Assembly: GCF_000348785.1 (NCBI RefSeq)
Contig: NC_020520.1
Coordinates: forward strand, 1,612,001-1,676,000
DNA length: 64,000 bases
DNA from: Ilumatobacter coccineus YM16-304
GTDB lineage: Bacteria > Actinomycetota > Acidimicrobiia > Acidimicrobiales > Ilumatobacteraceae
Direction of reading: 5' to 3'
Shown here: positions 24,714-34,021 of the stretch, piece by piece
How the letters are laid out: every line of letters begins with the position of its first letter
How positions within the stretch are numbered: position 1 is the first letter of the stretch
Translations under genes and position numbers: made by a program
The notes under the pieces: model-generated
What the model was told of the DNA's origin: nothing
Database searches by the model: none
The model's input: only the letters and a program-made list of their open reading frames with translations

Positions 24714-26990
24714 GTGGTCGAAGACGACAACGGGTTGGACACGCTCGAAATGGCGGTGAGCGTGATCATCCCCACGTTCAATCGCCGCGACCGCCTGGAA
24801 CGCGTCTTGCGAGCGTTGGAGCACCAGACGCATCGAGGGCCACTGGAAGTCGTGGTGGTGTCCGACGGTTCGACCGACGGATCTCACGAGTTCCTCAGAT
24901 CCCACGGGCTCGATCTCGATGTCATGGCCGTGCAGATCGACAACTCGGGACCCGCCGTCGCCCGCAACGTCGGCATCGACCATGCCAGCAAGGACCTCGT
25001 GCTGTTCCTGGATGACGACGTCGTTCCAGAGCCCGACCTCGTCGAACAGCACGTCCGCGAGCACGGCAACAGCGGCAATCGCCACCTCGTGGTGATCGGG
25101 CCGATGCTCTCGCCGGTCGACGCCGAGTATGAGCCCTGGGTCGAGTGGGAGCAGTTCCAACTCTCCAAGCAGTACCAGTCGCTTGGAGAGAACGACGTCG
25201 AACCGTCGTATCGGCAATTCTACACGGGCAACGCCTCGCTGTTCCGTGAGCATCTGGTCCGCCTCGGTGGATTCGACAGTTCGTTCCGACGAGCAGAAGA
25301 TGTCGAACTCGCGTTCCGGTTGCACCAGGCCGGACTCGTGTTTCGATTCTGTCCGACCGCGCGCGGCATGCACTACGCCGAGCGACCGTTCTCGTCATGG
25401 CGGGCCATGGCCTTCGCGTACGGCCGCAACAACGTGATCTTCGCCCGGACCGGTCAGGATTTCATGTTGCGATCGATGGCGGAGGAGTTCGACGAGCGAC
25501 ACGGTCTGCAGCGGGTCCTCGTCCAGCGAATCGTCGGCGGGAGGCTGATGGAGCCGACTCAGTTCGTGCTCGAGCGCCTCATGCGATTGTCGGCAGCGTT
25601 GCGCGCCCGGTCGCTCACCCGAAACCTGCTCAGTGCGATGTACGGTCTCGACTTCTATCAGGGCGTCGCTCAGGAACTCGGTTCCCGAGAGGAATTGCTC
25701 ACGCTCCTCGGGCGACTCGGCACGGATCCGGACACCTTCACGCCGTTCTTCGTGCTCGAACAAACGCTGGGTCACGTGACGCACACGAAGAACCTGGTGG
25801 CGGCCTTGCACAACAGCCAGTCATTGCAATTGGCCGTGATCCCGGTCGAACCCGGACTCGGGCGGTTCGGGTCGCGCTTGCCTGGATGGTCGAACTGGAC
25901 CGTGCGCGCTGGGTTGAGGGCACGTCTCGGTCTCCGCCGGGTTCAGCGGCGATATCCGGACGTCACGGCTCACGCCTTGTTCGTCCACAGCCAGGTTCCG
26001 GCAGTCCTGCTGGGCCGTCGGCTTCGATCGCTGCCGAGTGTCGTTTCGCTCGACGCGACGCCGCTGCAGTACGACTCACTCGGAGCCTCGTATTCGCACG
26101 AGGTTGGTTCTCGACTCGCCGAGCGGATCAAGCTGGCACTGAATCGCCGGTGTTTCGCGTCTGCCGATCGGCTGGTGACGTGGTCGTCGTGGGCGAAGGA
26201 TGGGTTGTGTGACGACTACGGAGTGCGGCCCGACGACGTCACCGTGATCCCACCGGGTGTCGATCTCGAAATCTGGGAGCGTCCGGAGCGAACTCCTACC
26301 GCTGGGCCGGTCGGCATCCTCTTCGTCGGCGGCGACCTGGAACGCAAGGGGGGTAATCTGCTGCTCGCGGCTGCGGCCACGCTGGCGAACTCGGACGTTC
26401 CCGACTTCGAGATCCACATCGTGACGAAGACTGAGATCTCGGCACCACCTCCAGGTGTGACGGTGCACCACTCACTCACGGCCAACAGCCCCGAGTTGAT
26501 CGAGCTCTACCATCGCTGTGAGATCTTCTGTCTACCGACGGCCGGAGACTGCCTGCCGATGGTCCTCGCCGAAGCCGGAGCGGCTGGCATGGCGCTGGTG
26601 TCGACCGACGTGGGAGCGATTTCGGAAATCGTCCGACCGGGCGAGACGGGCTCCCTCGTCCCCGTCGGCGACGAACGTGCGCTGTCGGCGTGCCTGGACG
26701 GACTGCTGCGTGACTCAGCGCTTCGTCAACGGTTCGGCCGTTCGGCGCAGGAGCTGATCCGAACCGAGCACGATGCGCGCAAGAACGCACGCCGTCTGGT
26801 CGAATTGCTGGCCGATGTCGCCGAGTTCACGTTGCCGCCCGACTGGCACGTCGAAGATTTCGGATTCGACACGGCGACCCTTCGGACGGCGTCACGAACT
26901 CGTGGGAACGAGTTCGAGGAGGTTGATCGACCACCCAGGGAGATCGACGGTGATCGACGAGGGGTCGTCGAACACCGGCCTCGAGGTTGA
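24714..26990 (+). CDS. Fused GT2-GT4 bifunctional glycosyltransferase
   Basis: 758 residues with two transferase domains. Residues 10-340 are GT2: SVIIPTFNRRDRLERVLRAL, VVSDGSTDGSHEF, DLVLFLDDDVVPEPDLVE and FRRAEDVELAFRLHQ. Residues 360-720 are GT4: VTVIPPGVDLEIWERP, GILFVGGDLERKGGNLLLAA and LAEAGAAGMALVSTDVGAIS. Each domain probably adds a different sugar, giving a disaccharide step in one protein. GTG 24714 sits 8 nt after TACGCT; a TTG three codons upstream and an ATG twelve codons in are alternatives. The last 99 bp overlap the convergent glycosidase gene; conserved GT4 sequence ends before that, so the overlapped tail is probably non-essential. Confidence 0.85.
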   Translation: MVEDDNGLDTLEMAVSVIIPTFNRRDRLERVLRALEHQTHRGPLEVVVVSDGSTDGSHEFLRSHGLDLDVMAVQIDNSGPAVARNVGIDHASKDLVLFLDDDVVPEPDLVEQHVREHGNSGNRHLVVIGPMLSPVDAEYEPWVEWEQFQLSKQYQSLGENDVEPSYRQFYTGNASLFREHLVRLGGFDSSFRRAEDVELAFRLHQAGLVFRFCPTARGMHYAERPFSSWRAMAFAYGRNNVIFARTGQDFMLRSMAEEFDERHGLQRVLVQRIVGGRLMEPTQFVLERLMRLSAALRARSLTRNLLSAMYGLDFYQGVAQELGSREELLTLLGRLGTDPDTFTPFFVLEQTLGHVTHTKNLVAALHNSQSLQLAVIPVEPGLGRFGSRLPGWSNWTVRAGLRARLGLRRVQRRYPDVTAHALFVHSQVPAVLLGRRLRSLPSVVSLDATPLQYDSLGASYSHEVGSRLAERIKLALNRRCFASADRLVTWSSWAKDGLCDDYGVRPDDVTVIPPGVDLEIWERPERTPTAGPVGILFVGGDLERKGGNLLLAAAATLANSDVPDFEIHIVTKTEISAPPPGVTVHHSLTANSPELIELYHRCEIFCLPTAGDCLPMVLAEAGAAGMALVSTDVGAISEIVRPGETGSLVPVGDERALSACLDGLLRDSALRQRFGRSAQELIRTEHDARKNARRLVELLADVAEFTLPPDWHVEDFGFDTATLRTASRTRGNEFEEVDRPPREIDGDRRGVVEHRPRG

Positions 26991-28526
26991 CTCGACCCAC
27001 TCTGAATCGGTGAGATCGGCTGCACTGTATGACTCGACGGATCCGCTGGCGGCCTCGAATCGATCGAACTGCACCGGAAGTTCCTCCGTCGACTCGGCGA
27101 GGTTGAGGATCACGGCGACGATGCGGCCGTCCTCGTGGAGGGTCGCGTAGAAGCGGATGTCGTCATTGCCGGATCCGAACGATGACAGCAACGTGGAGCC
27201 GGTTCGTGTCCACAGGGACATCGCGGTGAACGCAGGGAACGGGACGCGATCGACGCTCATGAGGCCGTAGTCGGTGCCGCTCGTCGTGGTCCCGTTGACG
27301 AGGTTCCATTGATTCGCGATCGGCACATCGAGTGTGACCAGTTGTCCGAGCGTGTCGGCGAGGAAGAGTCCGTTCATCGTCTGGGTCATCGTCAGTTCGG
27401 CATCGTTGACCTCGTTGGACACAAGGTTGTACTCGGTGACGGCGATGGGAACCGATGCAGGGAGCGCCTGTGACACGGCACCGATGACTGGATTCCAAAG
27501 ATCTGGCGGCCGTCGGATTGCTTCGTCGCCGTCGACCGACGACGAGAAACCGTAGAAGTGGACGATGTAGAAGTCGAGCGCATCGCCAGCCTGGTCGATC
27601 ACCTCGTTGCCGAAGTTGTTCCAGTTCTGGGGGTCACCGGTTCCGACGAACCCGACCTCGATCGAGTCGTCGACGGCGAGCATCGCGGCGCGGATTTCGA
27701 GCGCCCCGTCATGGTCGGAGTTCCCGGTGATGTACTCGGCACCGCGGCAGGTCCAGACGGGTTCCCACCCGAAGTCGGCACACCCCGAACCACCGGTTTG
27801 CTGCTGGGCGCCGAATACCTCATTTCCGACCTCCCACAGGCTGATGCCGATCGGGTCGGGGTTGCCGCCCTGTTCTCGCAGATCGGCCCACGTTCCGACC
27901 GTGCCCCAGTCGACTCCGTTTCGATCGACCCCGATCGGACGGTCGTCGTCGGTCGCTCCGTTGAAGAACGCAACTGCGGCTGCGGCGCTCTGAGCCGTCT
28001 CGTTGATCGAGACCGTCCACATGCCGGCAAGGTCGGTCGCCTGCAGGAAGTCGATGAAGTCGGATGGCCGCGCGGCCCAGGTCCAGAGGCATCGGTCGGG
28101 ATCTCGCTGTTCGCAGCCTGACCAATCGTAGAGATTGCTCCAACTGCCTCCCGGCATGCGTATCAGCGTCGTCCCCGAAGCAGTGGCAGCGTCGTGAAAT
28201 CGTGGATCGCTGAGGAGTTCGGGGCGTGCCCAGGCGGGGAGGTTCGTTCCGAACACCCGACGGTCGATCGGCCGGCCGTCCGCTGCATCGACCAGCATCG
28301 TGCCCTCGGGAACGGAGCGGGGTGGCTCGGCAATGGTGGTCGGCGAAGAAGTCGCACTCGGTTGGTCGTCGCCCACGGCCACATCGGTGTCCGAGCGCGG
28401 AAGCGGTGATGCTTCGGTCTCCGCTCGGGGGAGTGCCGACTGCTCGGAACAACTCGCGACCAGGAAGACGATCACGATCGCAGACCAACGGTGGAGTCGT
28501 CGCTTCGTGGAGATCCACCCGTTCAC
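26892..28526 (-). CDS. Secreted lipoprotein, clan GH-A glycoside hydrolase (arabinofuranosidase-like)
   Basis: 544 residues. The N-terminus has a basic start, a hydrophobic stretch and a lipobox (FLVASCSEQ), so it is anchored outside the membrane after a Ser/Thr/Pro-rich linker. The (beta/alpha)8 catalytic domain shows the GH-A pair: acid/base Glu in SLWEVGNEVFG (about residue 232) and nucleophile Glu in IAVTEYNL (about residue 363); TLIRMPGGSWSNLYDW and the C-terminal beta-sandwich resemble GH51/GH39-type alpha-L-arabinofuranosidases or xylosidases. The exact GH family is uncertain. GTG 28526 lies 7 nt after TAACCT (28534-28539). Probably trims or remodels the surface glycan made by this locus. 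Confidence 0.75.
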   Translation of the reverse strand: MNGWISTKRRLHRWSAIVIVFLVASCSEQSALPRAETEASPLPRSDTDVAVGDDQPSATSSPTTIAEPPRSVPEGTMLVDAADGRPIDRRVFGTNLPAWARPELLSDPRFHDAATASGTTLIRMPGGSWSNLYDWSGCEQRDPDRCLWTWAARPSDFIDFLQATDLAGMWTVSINETAQSAAAAVAFFNGATDDDRPIGVDRNGVDWGTVGTWADLREQGGNPDPIGISLWEVGNEVFGAQQQTGGSGCADFGWEPVWTCRGAEYITGNSDHDGALEIRAAMLAVDDSIEVGFVGTGDPQNWNNFGNEVIDQAGDALDFYIVHFYGFSSSVDGDEAIRRPPDLWNPVIGAVSQALPASVPIAVTEYNLVSNEVNDAELTMTQTMNGLFLADTLGQLVTLDVPIANQWNLVNGTTTSGTDYGLMSVDRVPFPAFTAMSLWTRTGSTLLSSFGSGNDDIRFYATLHEDGRIVAVILNLAESTEELPVQFDRFEAASGSVESYSAADLTDSEWVESTSRPVFDDPSSITVDLPGWSINLLELVPTSS

Positions 28527-28563
28527 CGCCGTGAGGTTAGCGACGCACTGGTCGAGTGTTGGT

Positions 28564-30639
28564 TCAGGAGATGATGATGTTGTCCCAGTGCCACGTGAAG
28601 CCAACGGGAGTCCCCACGCCGTTGTCGCTCTTTGTCGGCGTGTAGTTGTGGTCCTGGAAGACGACCTTGAGCGGGCCGTCGGGGAAGGACCCTGCCGATG
28701 TGAATGACTCGGTGCTCACGGCACCTCCATCTTTCGGGCCCGTCATGGTGAATGTCAGCGTCCCGTTTCCGTTGTCGCGGAAACACGCTGGATAGCGCGT
28801 CTTCTTGTCGTCGCCAGAGTCCATGCCGAACCAGTCTTGCCGTTCATCTCCAATCCGCATCTTGCCCTTCCAACCACCGACGCCGCCATAGGACGCAATG
28901 GCTCGGTCGCTGCCGTTCAGATCTGACAGCTCGGACGCTGCGACCTCCGACATGATGTCCGGCGCTGACGTCGAGAGAACGGCGACCTTCCACCACTGTC
29001 GACTTCCGAGGTCGGTGAGGTTGACGTCCCAGCACACCTCGGTGATCGAGTCGAAGACTTGGTCGGGCGAGAACCAGCCAACGGAGTATCCGGACGTGTC
29101 GCCGATGCTCGTCATCAGGTGGTCCTTGCACAGATAGCGCCATCCGTCGATGTCGTTGCGGTCGATCGTGCGTTCCGTAGGTGGGGCGTTGCAGTCGAGA
29201 TCATGGTCGCCCTGCCATGAATGCTGTGTGATGACCGTGTCATCGCGGTGGAACAGTCCAGTCCGGAACCGGTCGAGTCCGGTGTTGCCGTCGAACGACT
29301 CGAAGAACTGAGTGCCGGACGGTGTCGGTGTCGTGGTGTCGCCTCCTCCTCCGGTCGTCGTGGTGTCGCCTCCTCCTCCTCCTCCGGTGGTCGTGGTGTC
29401 GCCGTCTCCTCCGGTGGTCGTGGTGTCGCCGTCTCCTCCGCCGCCTGACGTGTCAGTGATTCGTGTGTCCTCCAGCCGGACAGGCGGGAACGTGGCGAGG
29501 TCATCGCCCTCGAACGCCCCATTGACGTCGACGACCAGGTCGGCGGACGTCGATGTGAAGAGACAGATCTTGCCGTCGTCGCCGATTCCGACGGTGGTCG
29601 AGTTCGAGATCGCTCCGGCGGTGCCGTAGTTGAGGCTGGCGGCGTTCGGGCGGGGCGTGCCGCACGGCCACGCCGTGACGAAGCCCGCCGCCGTGGCGTT
29701 GGTTGCGGCGATGTTGATCACCGCGGCGGTTGCGTTTGCAGGCGCGATACCGGCTCCGGCAATAGCAACTTCGTGCGTGGCCCCGGCTCCGTTCGGATTT
29801 CCGCCGCGGGTGTCGAGCAGCCGAATCGGCGCTCCGCCGGCGAAGTCGGCGTTGCCCGACACGATTCCGTTGAGATCGACGACGAGATCTGCCGAAGTCG
29901 AACTGGAGAGGCAGATCTTGCCACCGTCACCGATCGCGATGATCGTTGCGTTGGACACCGCCTCGCCCGCCCGGTAGTTGAGGCTCGACGCGGTGGGTCG
30001 AGGATCGCCGCACGGCCACGCCGTGACGAATCCGTTGTTCGCTCCTCGAGCAGCGGCGATATTCAGCACAGCTGCTTCAGAGTCCTCAGGAACGTTGTTC
30101 CGCCCGCTCACCTGTATCTCGAGTGTTGCGCCTGCTTCGTTCGGCGATGAGTCGCGCGTGTCGTGGATGCGGATCGGATTCGCCGTGACCACCCCCGTCG
30201 TAGCGGTCAGCGCCGCGTTGGCATCGACGATCAGGTCGGTGTCGGTCGAGTTCGCGAGACAGATCTTTCCACCGTCGCCGATCGCAATGATCGTGGCATT
30301 GGAAATGGGTTGACCTTTGCGGTAGTTGAGGCTCGCTGTGTCGGGCCGAGGGCTCCCGCATGGCCACGCCACAACGAACCCATCGGCACTGGCACGCGCT
30401 GACGCGATGTTGAGCACGGCGGAGGTGGCGTCGCTCGGGATGCTTCCCTGGCCGGCGACCTGAATCTCGAGGACTGAACCGGACGAATTCGTACCGAGCG
30501 CGCTCGGCGCCGAGATGCTCATCACGACCACCGAAGCGAGCAGTGCGAAGACGATCGACACCGCTGGCCAGGCTCGTTGTGCGTGTGACGACGAGCGGAT
30601 GCTCTCGCGCTGACATTGTTTGGTGGAGTGTGTGAGCAC
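28564..30639 (-). CDS. Secreted repeat protein with three surface repeats and a C-terminal beta-sandwich domain
   Basis: 691 residues. A signal peptide (residues 1-50, SIVFALLASVVVMSISAPSALG) precedes three diverged repeats of about 116 residues, each with LNIAAARG..., VTAWPCG, SLNYRAG, GDGGKICL and ADLVVD(V/L)NG. A Thr/Gly/Asp linker (residues 400-450) follows, then a domain of about 230 residues (FFESFDGNTGLDRFRTG, WHWDNIIIS) that looks like a concanavalin/laminin-G-type jelly roll with several Cys. GTG 30639 was chosen because GAGGA (30648-30652) lies 8 nt upstream and it gives a normal signal peptide. Probably a cell-surface or secreted glycan-binding protein. It shares its repeat with the divergent gene at 31025. 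Confidence 0.75.
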   Translation of the reverse strand: MLTHSTKQCQRESIRSSSHAQRAWPAVSIVFALLASVVVMSISAPSALGTNSSGSVLEIQVAGQGSIPSDATSAVLNIASARASADGFVVAWPCGSPRPDTASLNYRKGQPISNATIIAIGDGGKICLANSTDTDLIVDANAALTATTGVVTANPIRIHDTRDSSPNEAGATLEIQVSGRNNVPEDSEAAVLNIAAARGANNGFVTAWPCGDPRPTASSLNYRAGEAVSNATIIAIGDGGKICLSSSTSADLVVDLNGIVSGNADFAGGAPIRLLDTRGGNPNGAGATHEVAIAGAGIAPANATAAVINIAATNATAAGFVTAWPCGTPRPNAASLNYGTAGAISNSTTVGIGDDGKICLFTSTSADLVVDVNGAFEGDDLATFPPVRLEDTRITDTSGGGGDGDTTTTGGDGDTTTTGGGGGGDTTTTGGGGDTTTPTPSGTQFFESFDGNTGLDRFRTGLFHRDDTVITQHSWQGDHDLDCNAPPTERTIDRNDIDGWRYLCKDHLMTSIGDTSGYSVGWFSPDQVFDSITEVCWDVNLTDLGSRQWWKVAVLSTSAPDIMSEVAASELSDLNGSDRAIASYGGVGGWKGKMRIGDERQDWFGMDSGDDKKTRYPACFRDNGNGTLTFTMTGPKDGGAVSTESFTSAGSFPDGPLKVVFQDHNYTPTKSDNGVGTPVGFTWHWDNIIIS

Positions 30640-31024
30640 GCTTGGATTCCTCACGTGTGACAGTCGCCGGGGCGAAGTTGGCGGAAACGTTCTCCTCATC
30701 GATCGGCGCGCGGCGGAGCCAAATGAAGAGAAAAGATGAACTACAGCAACGTAGTCCTCACGATTGTAACGGGACTGTCATGTTGATTCGGTGGATGGTG
30801 CGACAAGTTTCGACATTTCGTGCAGTTCGTCTGCAACGCCGCAGGTCACAGCGCGATGGCATCGGCCCGGTCGTTGCTGCGGAGAGTCAATGAAATGGAG
30901 CGCTCATCGATGGAGGGCAGCGGCATGAGCGGATGAAGCCGCCGTTCGGGCGCGTCCGCCCTGGCCGGCGGTGGGTTTCGATGCGCCGCGAAATCAACGC
31001 TGGGATGGTTGTAACATGATCGTC
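30640..31024. promoter_or_regulatory. 385-bp divergent region between two repeat-bearing surface proteins
   Basis: On the plus strand TAACAT (31012-31017) lies 7 nt before ATG 31025. On the minus strand TACAAT, opposite 30764-30769, could start a leader of about 120 nt for the gene at 30639, with GAGGA as its ribosome binding site. The section 30700-30900 is less GC-rich than its surroundings. I see no protein gene, tRNA or known riboswitch core here. Confidence 0.35.
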
Positions 31025-32926
31025 ATGAAACTGTCCTCTTCGATGACGCGGCGGACCGGAATACCCGATGTGCGGCGCGCTGGGGAGGCGGGGGTGGCTG
31101 GCGCGCTCGCCCTGTTGGCGATGGTCGGGACGATGTCGGTCGTGCCCCAGGCGACGCACGCGGCGAATGTCGGTGGTTCGGTGTTGGAGGTGTCGGTTGG
31201 TGGTCGTGGTGATGTGCCGGTCGATGCTGAGGCGGCGGTGTTGAACATCGCGTCGGCTCGTGCGGTGGCGGATGGGCACGTGGTGGCGTGGCCGTGTGGT
31301 TCGGATCGGCCGACTGCGGCGAGTTTGAATTATCGGGCGGGTGAGCCGATCTCGAATTCGACGACGGTGCGGTTGGGTGATGACGGCGAGGTGTGTTTGT
31401 GGTCGTCGTCGACGACGGATTTGATCGTCGATGTGAACGCGGCGTTCCCGGGTTCGTCGGATCTGGTGTCGTTCTCTCCGTTCCGCCTCACCGACACCCG
31501 CGAGGGTGCGGCGAATGTCGGTGGTTCGGTGTTGGAGGTGTCGGTTGGTGGTCGTGGTGATGTGCCGGTCGATGCTGAGGCGGCGGTGTTGAACATCGCG
31601 TCGGCTCGTGCGGTGGCGGATGGGCACGTGGTGGCGTGGCCGTGTGGTTCGGATCGGCCGACTGCGGCGAGTTTGAATTATCGGGCGGGTGAGCCGATCT
31701 CGAATTCGACGACGGTGCGGTTGGGTGATGACGGCGAGGTGTGTTTGTGGTCGTCGTCGACGACGGATTTGATCGTCGATGTGAACGCGGCGTTCCCGGG
31801 TTCGTCGGATCTGGTGTCGTTCTCTCCGTTCCGCCTCACCGACACCCGCGAGGGTGCGGCGAATGTCGGTGGTTCGGTGTTGGAGGTGTCGGTTGGTGGT
31901 CGTGGTGATGTGCCGGTCGATGCTGAGGCGGCGGTGTTGAACATCGCGTCGGCTCGTGCGGTGGCGGATGGGCACGTGGTGGCGTGGCCGTGTGGTTCGG
32001 ATCGGCCGACTGCGGCGAGTTTGAATTATCGGGCGGGTGAGCCGATCTCGAATTCGACGACGGTGCGGTTGGGTGATGACGGCGAGGTGTGTTTGTGGTC
32101 GTCGTCGACGACGGATTTGATCGTCGATGTGAACGCGGCGTTCCCGGGTTCGTCGGATCTGGTGTCGTTCTCTCCGTTCCGCCTCACCGACACGCGAGAC
32201 GATCCCGATCCGGACCCTGAGCCCGATCCCGATCCCGATCCCGATCCCGATCCAGACCCCGAGCCCGATCCGGTCGGGCGCTTCGAGACCTTGCCGGTCG
32301 GGGCAACGCTGCCGAACGGCGAGTGGTGCGCTGAGCGGGTGCGACCGACCGCCGAGGTGCGGGCTGTCAATCAAGGCGCCAACGCCACCCGAGGGTCCAC
32401 GCCGAACAGCGATCATCCTCGCGTCGACGGCGACTTCGTGGGGACGACCGATGAGATACTCCAATGGGTCGCCTGCAAGTGGGGTGTCGACGAGGATCTC
32501 GTCAGAGCGCAGACGGCGATCGAGTCGTGGTGGAAACAAGATGCCGGAGGCGACCTCACCTCGGATCAGTCGGCGTGTCATCCATCACTGCGGACGGCGT
32601 CGGGGCAGTGTCCCGAATCGATCGGGCTCCTGCAGGTCCGGTACCTGTACCACGCTTCGGCATTCGTCGATGAGAACGCCATCAGGTCCTCGGCCTACAA
32701 CGCCGACTACGCCTACGCGGTCTGGCGAGCCTGCTTCGAGGGTGATCTGACGTGGTTGAACGACGTCGAGAGAGGAGCGACCTACGGAGCCGGGGACGTC
32801 ATGGGCTGCATGGGCGTCTGGTTCGCTGGGCGTTGGTACACGACGCCGGCGGTCGAATACATCGGAAGGGTGCAGTCGTATCTCGATCAACGGGTCTGGG
32901 AGACTTCGGCGTTCATCAACGGATGA
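31025..32926 (+). CDS. Secreted protein: three identical surface repeats, Pro-Asp linker and lysozyme-like (SLT) domain
   Basis: 633 residues. Residues 1-46 are a long signal peptide (AGALALLAMVGTMSVVPQAT). Residues 47-394 are three copies of a 116-residue repeat, identical to each other, with VAWPCGSDRPTAASLNYRAG and VCLWSSSTTDLIVDVNAAFP. A rod of alternating Asp-Pro/Glu-Pro (about 395-420) leads to a C-terminal domain in which VRAQTAIESWWKQDAGGD supplies the catalytic Glu and ESIGLLQVRYLYH the 'S-x-G-L-x-Q-V' segment of soluble lytic transglycosylases. It probably cleaves peptidoglycan while held to the surface by the repeats. ATG 31025 lies 7 nt after TAACAT. Confidence 0.78.
   Translation: MKLSSSMTRRTGIPDVRRAGEAGVAGALALLAMVGTMSVVPQATHAANVGGSVLEVSVGGRGDVPVDAEAAVLNIASARAVADGHVVAWPCGSDRPTAASLNYRAGEPISNSTTVRLGDDGEVCLWSSSTTDLIVDVNAAFPGSSDLVSFSPFRLTDTREGAANVGGSVLEVSVGGRGDVPVDAEAAVLNIASARAVADGHVVAWPCGSDRPTAASLNYRAGEPISNSTTVRLGDDGEVCLWSSSTTDLIVDVNAAFPGSSDLVSFSPFRLTDTREGAANVGGSVLEVSVGGRGDVPVDAEAAVLNIASARAVADGHVVAWPCGSDRPTAASLNYRAGEPISNSTTVRLGDDGEVCLWSSSTTDLIVDVNAAFPGSSDLVSFSPFRLTDTRDDPDPDPEPDPDPDPDPDPDPEPDPVGRFETLPVGATLPNGEWCAERVRPTAEVRAVNQGANATRGSTPNSDHPRVDGDFVGTTDEILQWVACKWGVDEDLVRAQTAIESWWKQDAGGDLTSDQSACHPSLRTASGQCPESIGLLQVRYLYHASAFVDENAIRSSAYNADYAYAVWRACFEGDLTWLNDVERGATYGAGDVMGCMGVWFAGRWYTTPAVEYIGRVQSYLDQRVWETSAFING
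31163..32206 (+). repeat. Three tandem copies of a 348-bp coding repeat
   Basis: Copies begin at 31163, 31511 and 31859, exactly 348 bp (116 codons) apart. I found no base difference between the first two; the third is identical up to about 32193. Codon choice inside the repeats (many ttg, ggt, gat, tat) is more T-rich than in the flanking signal peptide and SLT domain, so the unit may have come from elsewhere before it was amplified. Assembly collapse or expansion is possible with such perfect repeats. Confidence 0.9.
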
Positions 32927-32945
32927 GGACAGGTAGTTTCTGCAC

Positions 32946-33944
32946 ATGGCGAAAGGGGAGCAGTCGGCCGGATCCGTCCTGGTGACCGGAGGTGCCGGAT
33001 ACGTGGGTTCGCACACGGTTCGTGCCCTGCGCGCCGCCGGACGCGATGTGGTCGTGCTGGATTCGCTCGAGCACGGGAACGTCGACGCGGTTCTCGGTGC
33101 GCCGCTGGTGGTGGGTGATGTTGCCGACCGAGACCTCGTCACGTCGACGTGTCACGACCACGGCGTCACGCAACTCGTCCACTTCGCTGCGTACAAGGCC
33201 GTTGGAGAGTCCATGGCCAAACCGGGGATCTACTGGCGAAACAATGTCGCGGGGTCCATCGAGTTGTTCGACGCCGTCCACGCAGCTGGCGTCGCCCAGG
33301 TCGTGTTCTCATCCTCGTGCTCGGTGCACGGAAATCCCGATGACATGCCGGTCAACGAATCGCATTCGATCCGGCCTGAGTCGGTGTACGCGGAGTCGAA
33401 GGCGATGGTCGAACGGGTGCTGCATTGGTACTCCCAGACGACCGACATGAAGTCGATCAGCCTTCGATACTTCAACGCTGCCGGAGCGAGTTTCGACGGC
33501 GCCATCGGTGAAGACTGGGATCACACGTTCAGTCTGATTCCGCTCGCGATGAAGGCGCTGTTGGGCGATGGCCAGAGGTTGAAGGTGTTCGGCGACGACT
33601 ACGACACCCCGGACGGAACGTGCATCCGCGATTACGTCCATGTGGAAGACCTTGCCAGGGCTCACGTACAGGCGCTCGATCATCTCGAGCGAGGTGGTGA
33701 GTCGACCGCTCTGAACATCGGAACCGGTGTTGGTTCGTCGGTGATGGAAGTGCTCGGACTCGCATCCGAGATCGCCGGACGAGAGGTTCCTCACGACATC
33801 GCAGCTCGCCGTAGCGGCGATCCGGCCGCGATCTTCGCCGACCCCGAGCAGGCGCGGATACTCCTCGGTTGGACAGCCAAACATGGACTTCGTGACATCA
33901 TGAAGACGGCGTACGATTGGCACGCTGCCCACACCGACCGCTGA
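32946..33944 (+). CDS. galE: UDP-glucose 4-epimerase
   Basis: 332 residues, the usual GalE length. The NAD-binding motif is VTGGAGYVGSHTVRALR; the catalytic Ser lies in FSSSCSVHG and the Tyr/Lys pair in VYAESKAMVE; YFNAAGASFDGAIGED and DGTCIRDYVHVEDLARAHV are classic GalE segments. It interconverts UDP-glucose and UDP-galactose, supplying galactose for the nearby polysaccharide genes. Predicted leaderless: TAGTTT (32934-32939) ends 6 nt before the ATG. Confidence 0.93.
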   Translation: MAKGEQSAGSVLVTGGAGYVGSHTVRALRAAGRDVVVLDSLEHGNVDAVLGAPLVVGDVADRDLVTSTCHDHGVTQLVHFAAYKAVGESMAKPGIYWRNNVAGSIELFDAVHAAGVAQVVFSSSCSVHGNPDDMPVNESHSIRPESVYAESKAMVERVLHWYSQTTDMKSISLRYFNAAGASFDGAIGEDWDHTFSLIPLAMKALLGDGQRLKVFGDDYDTPDGTCIRDYVHVEDLARAHVQALDHLERGGESTALNIGTGVGSSVMEVLGLASEIAGREVPHDIAARRSGDPAAIFADPEQARILLGWTAKHGLRDIMKTAYDWHAAHTDR

Positions 33945-34021
33945 CCTCGTGGTTCGTTCACCCTCCTGACAGACCGGAATGTGAGCGTCGGTCGGTTGGA
34001 GCCCGTGGCAGAATTCGATCG

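Noticed and set aside
29300-29450. CCTCCT-rich tract as a cluster of ribosome binding sites or a recombination hotspot
   Set aside because: On the coding (minus) strand it encodes the Gly/Asp/Thr linker of the repeat protein.
31163-32206. CRISPR array
   Set aside because: Repeats are 348 bp, adjacent without spacers, and coding; no cas genes nearby.
32200-32270. Low-complexity GATCCC repeats as a regulatory array or recombination site
   Set aside because: They encode the Asp-Pro linker in frame and are explained by that.
30887-32581. A 564-codon open frame on the minus strand opposite the tandem repeats
   Set aside because: It is the antisense shadow of the repeat-coding gene: Arg/His-rich, itself triplicated at 348 bp, with no start signal or domain.
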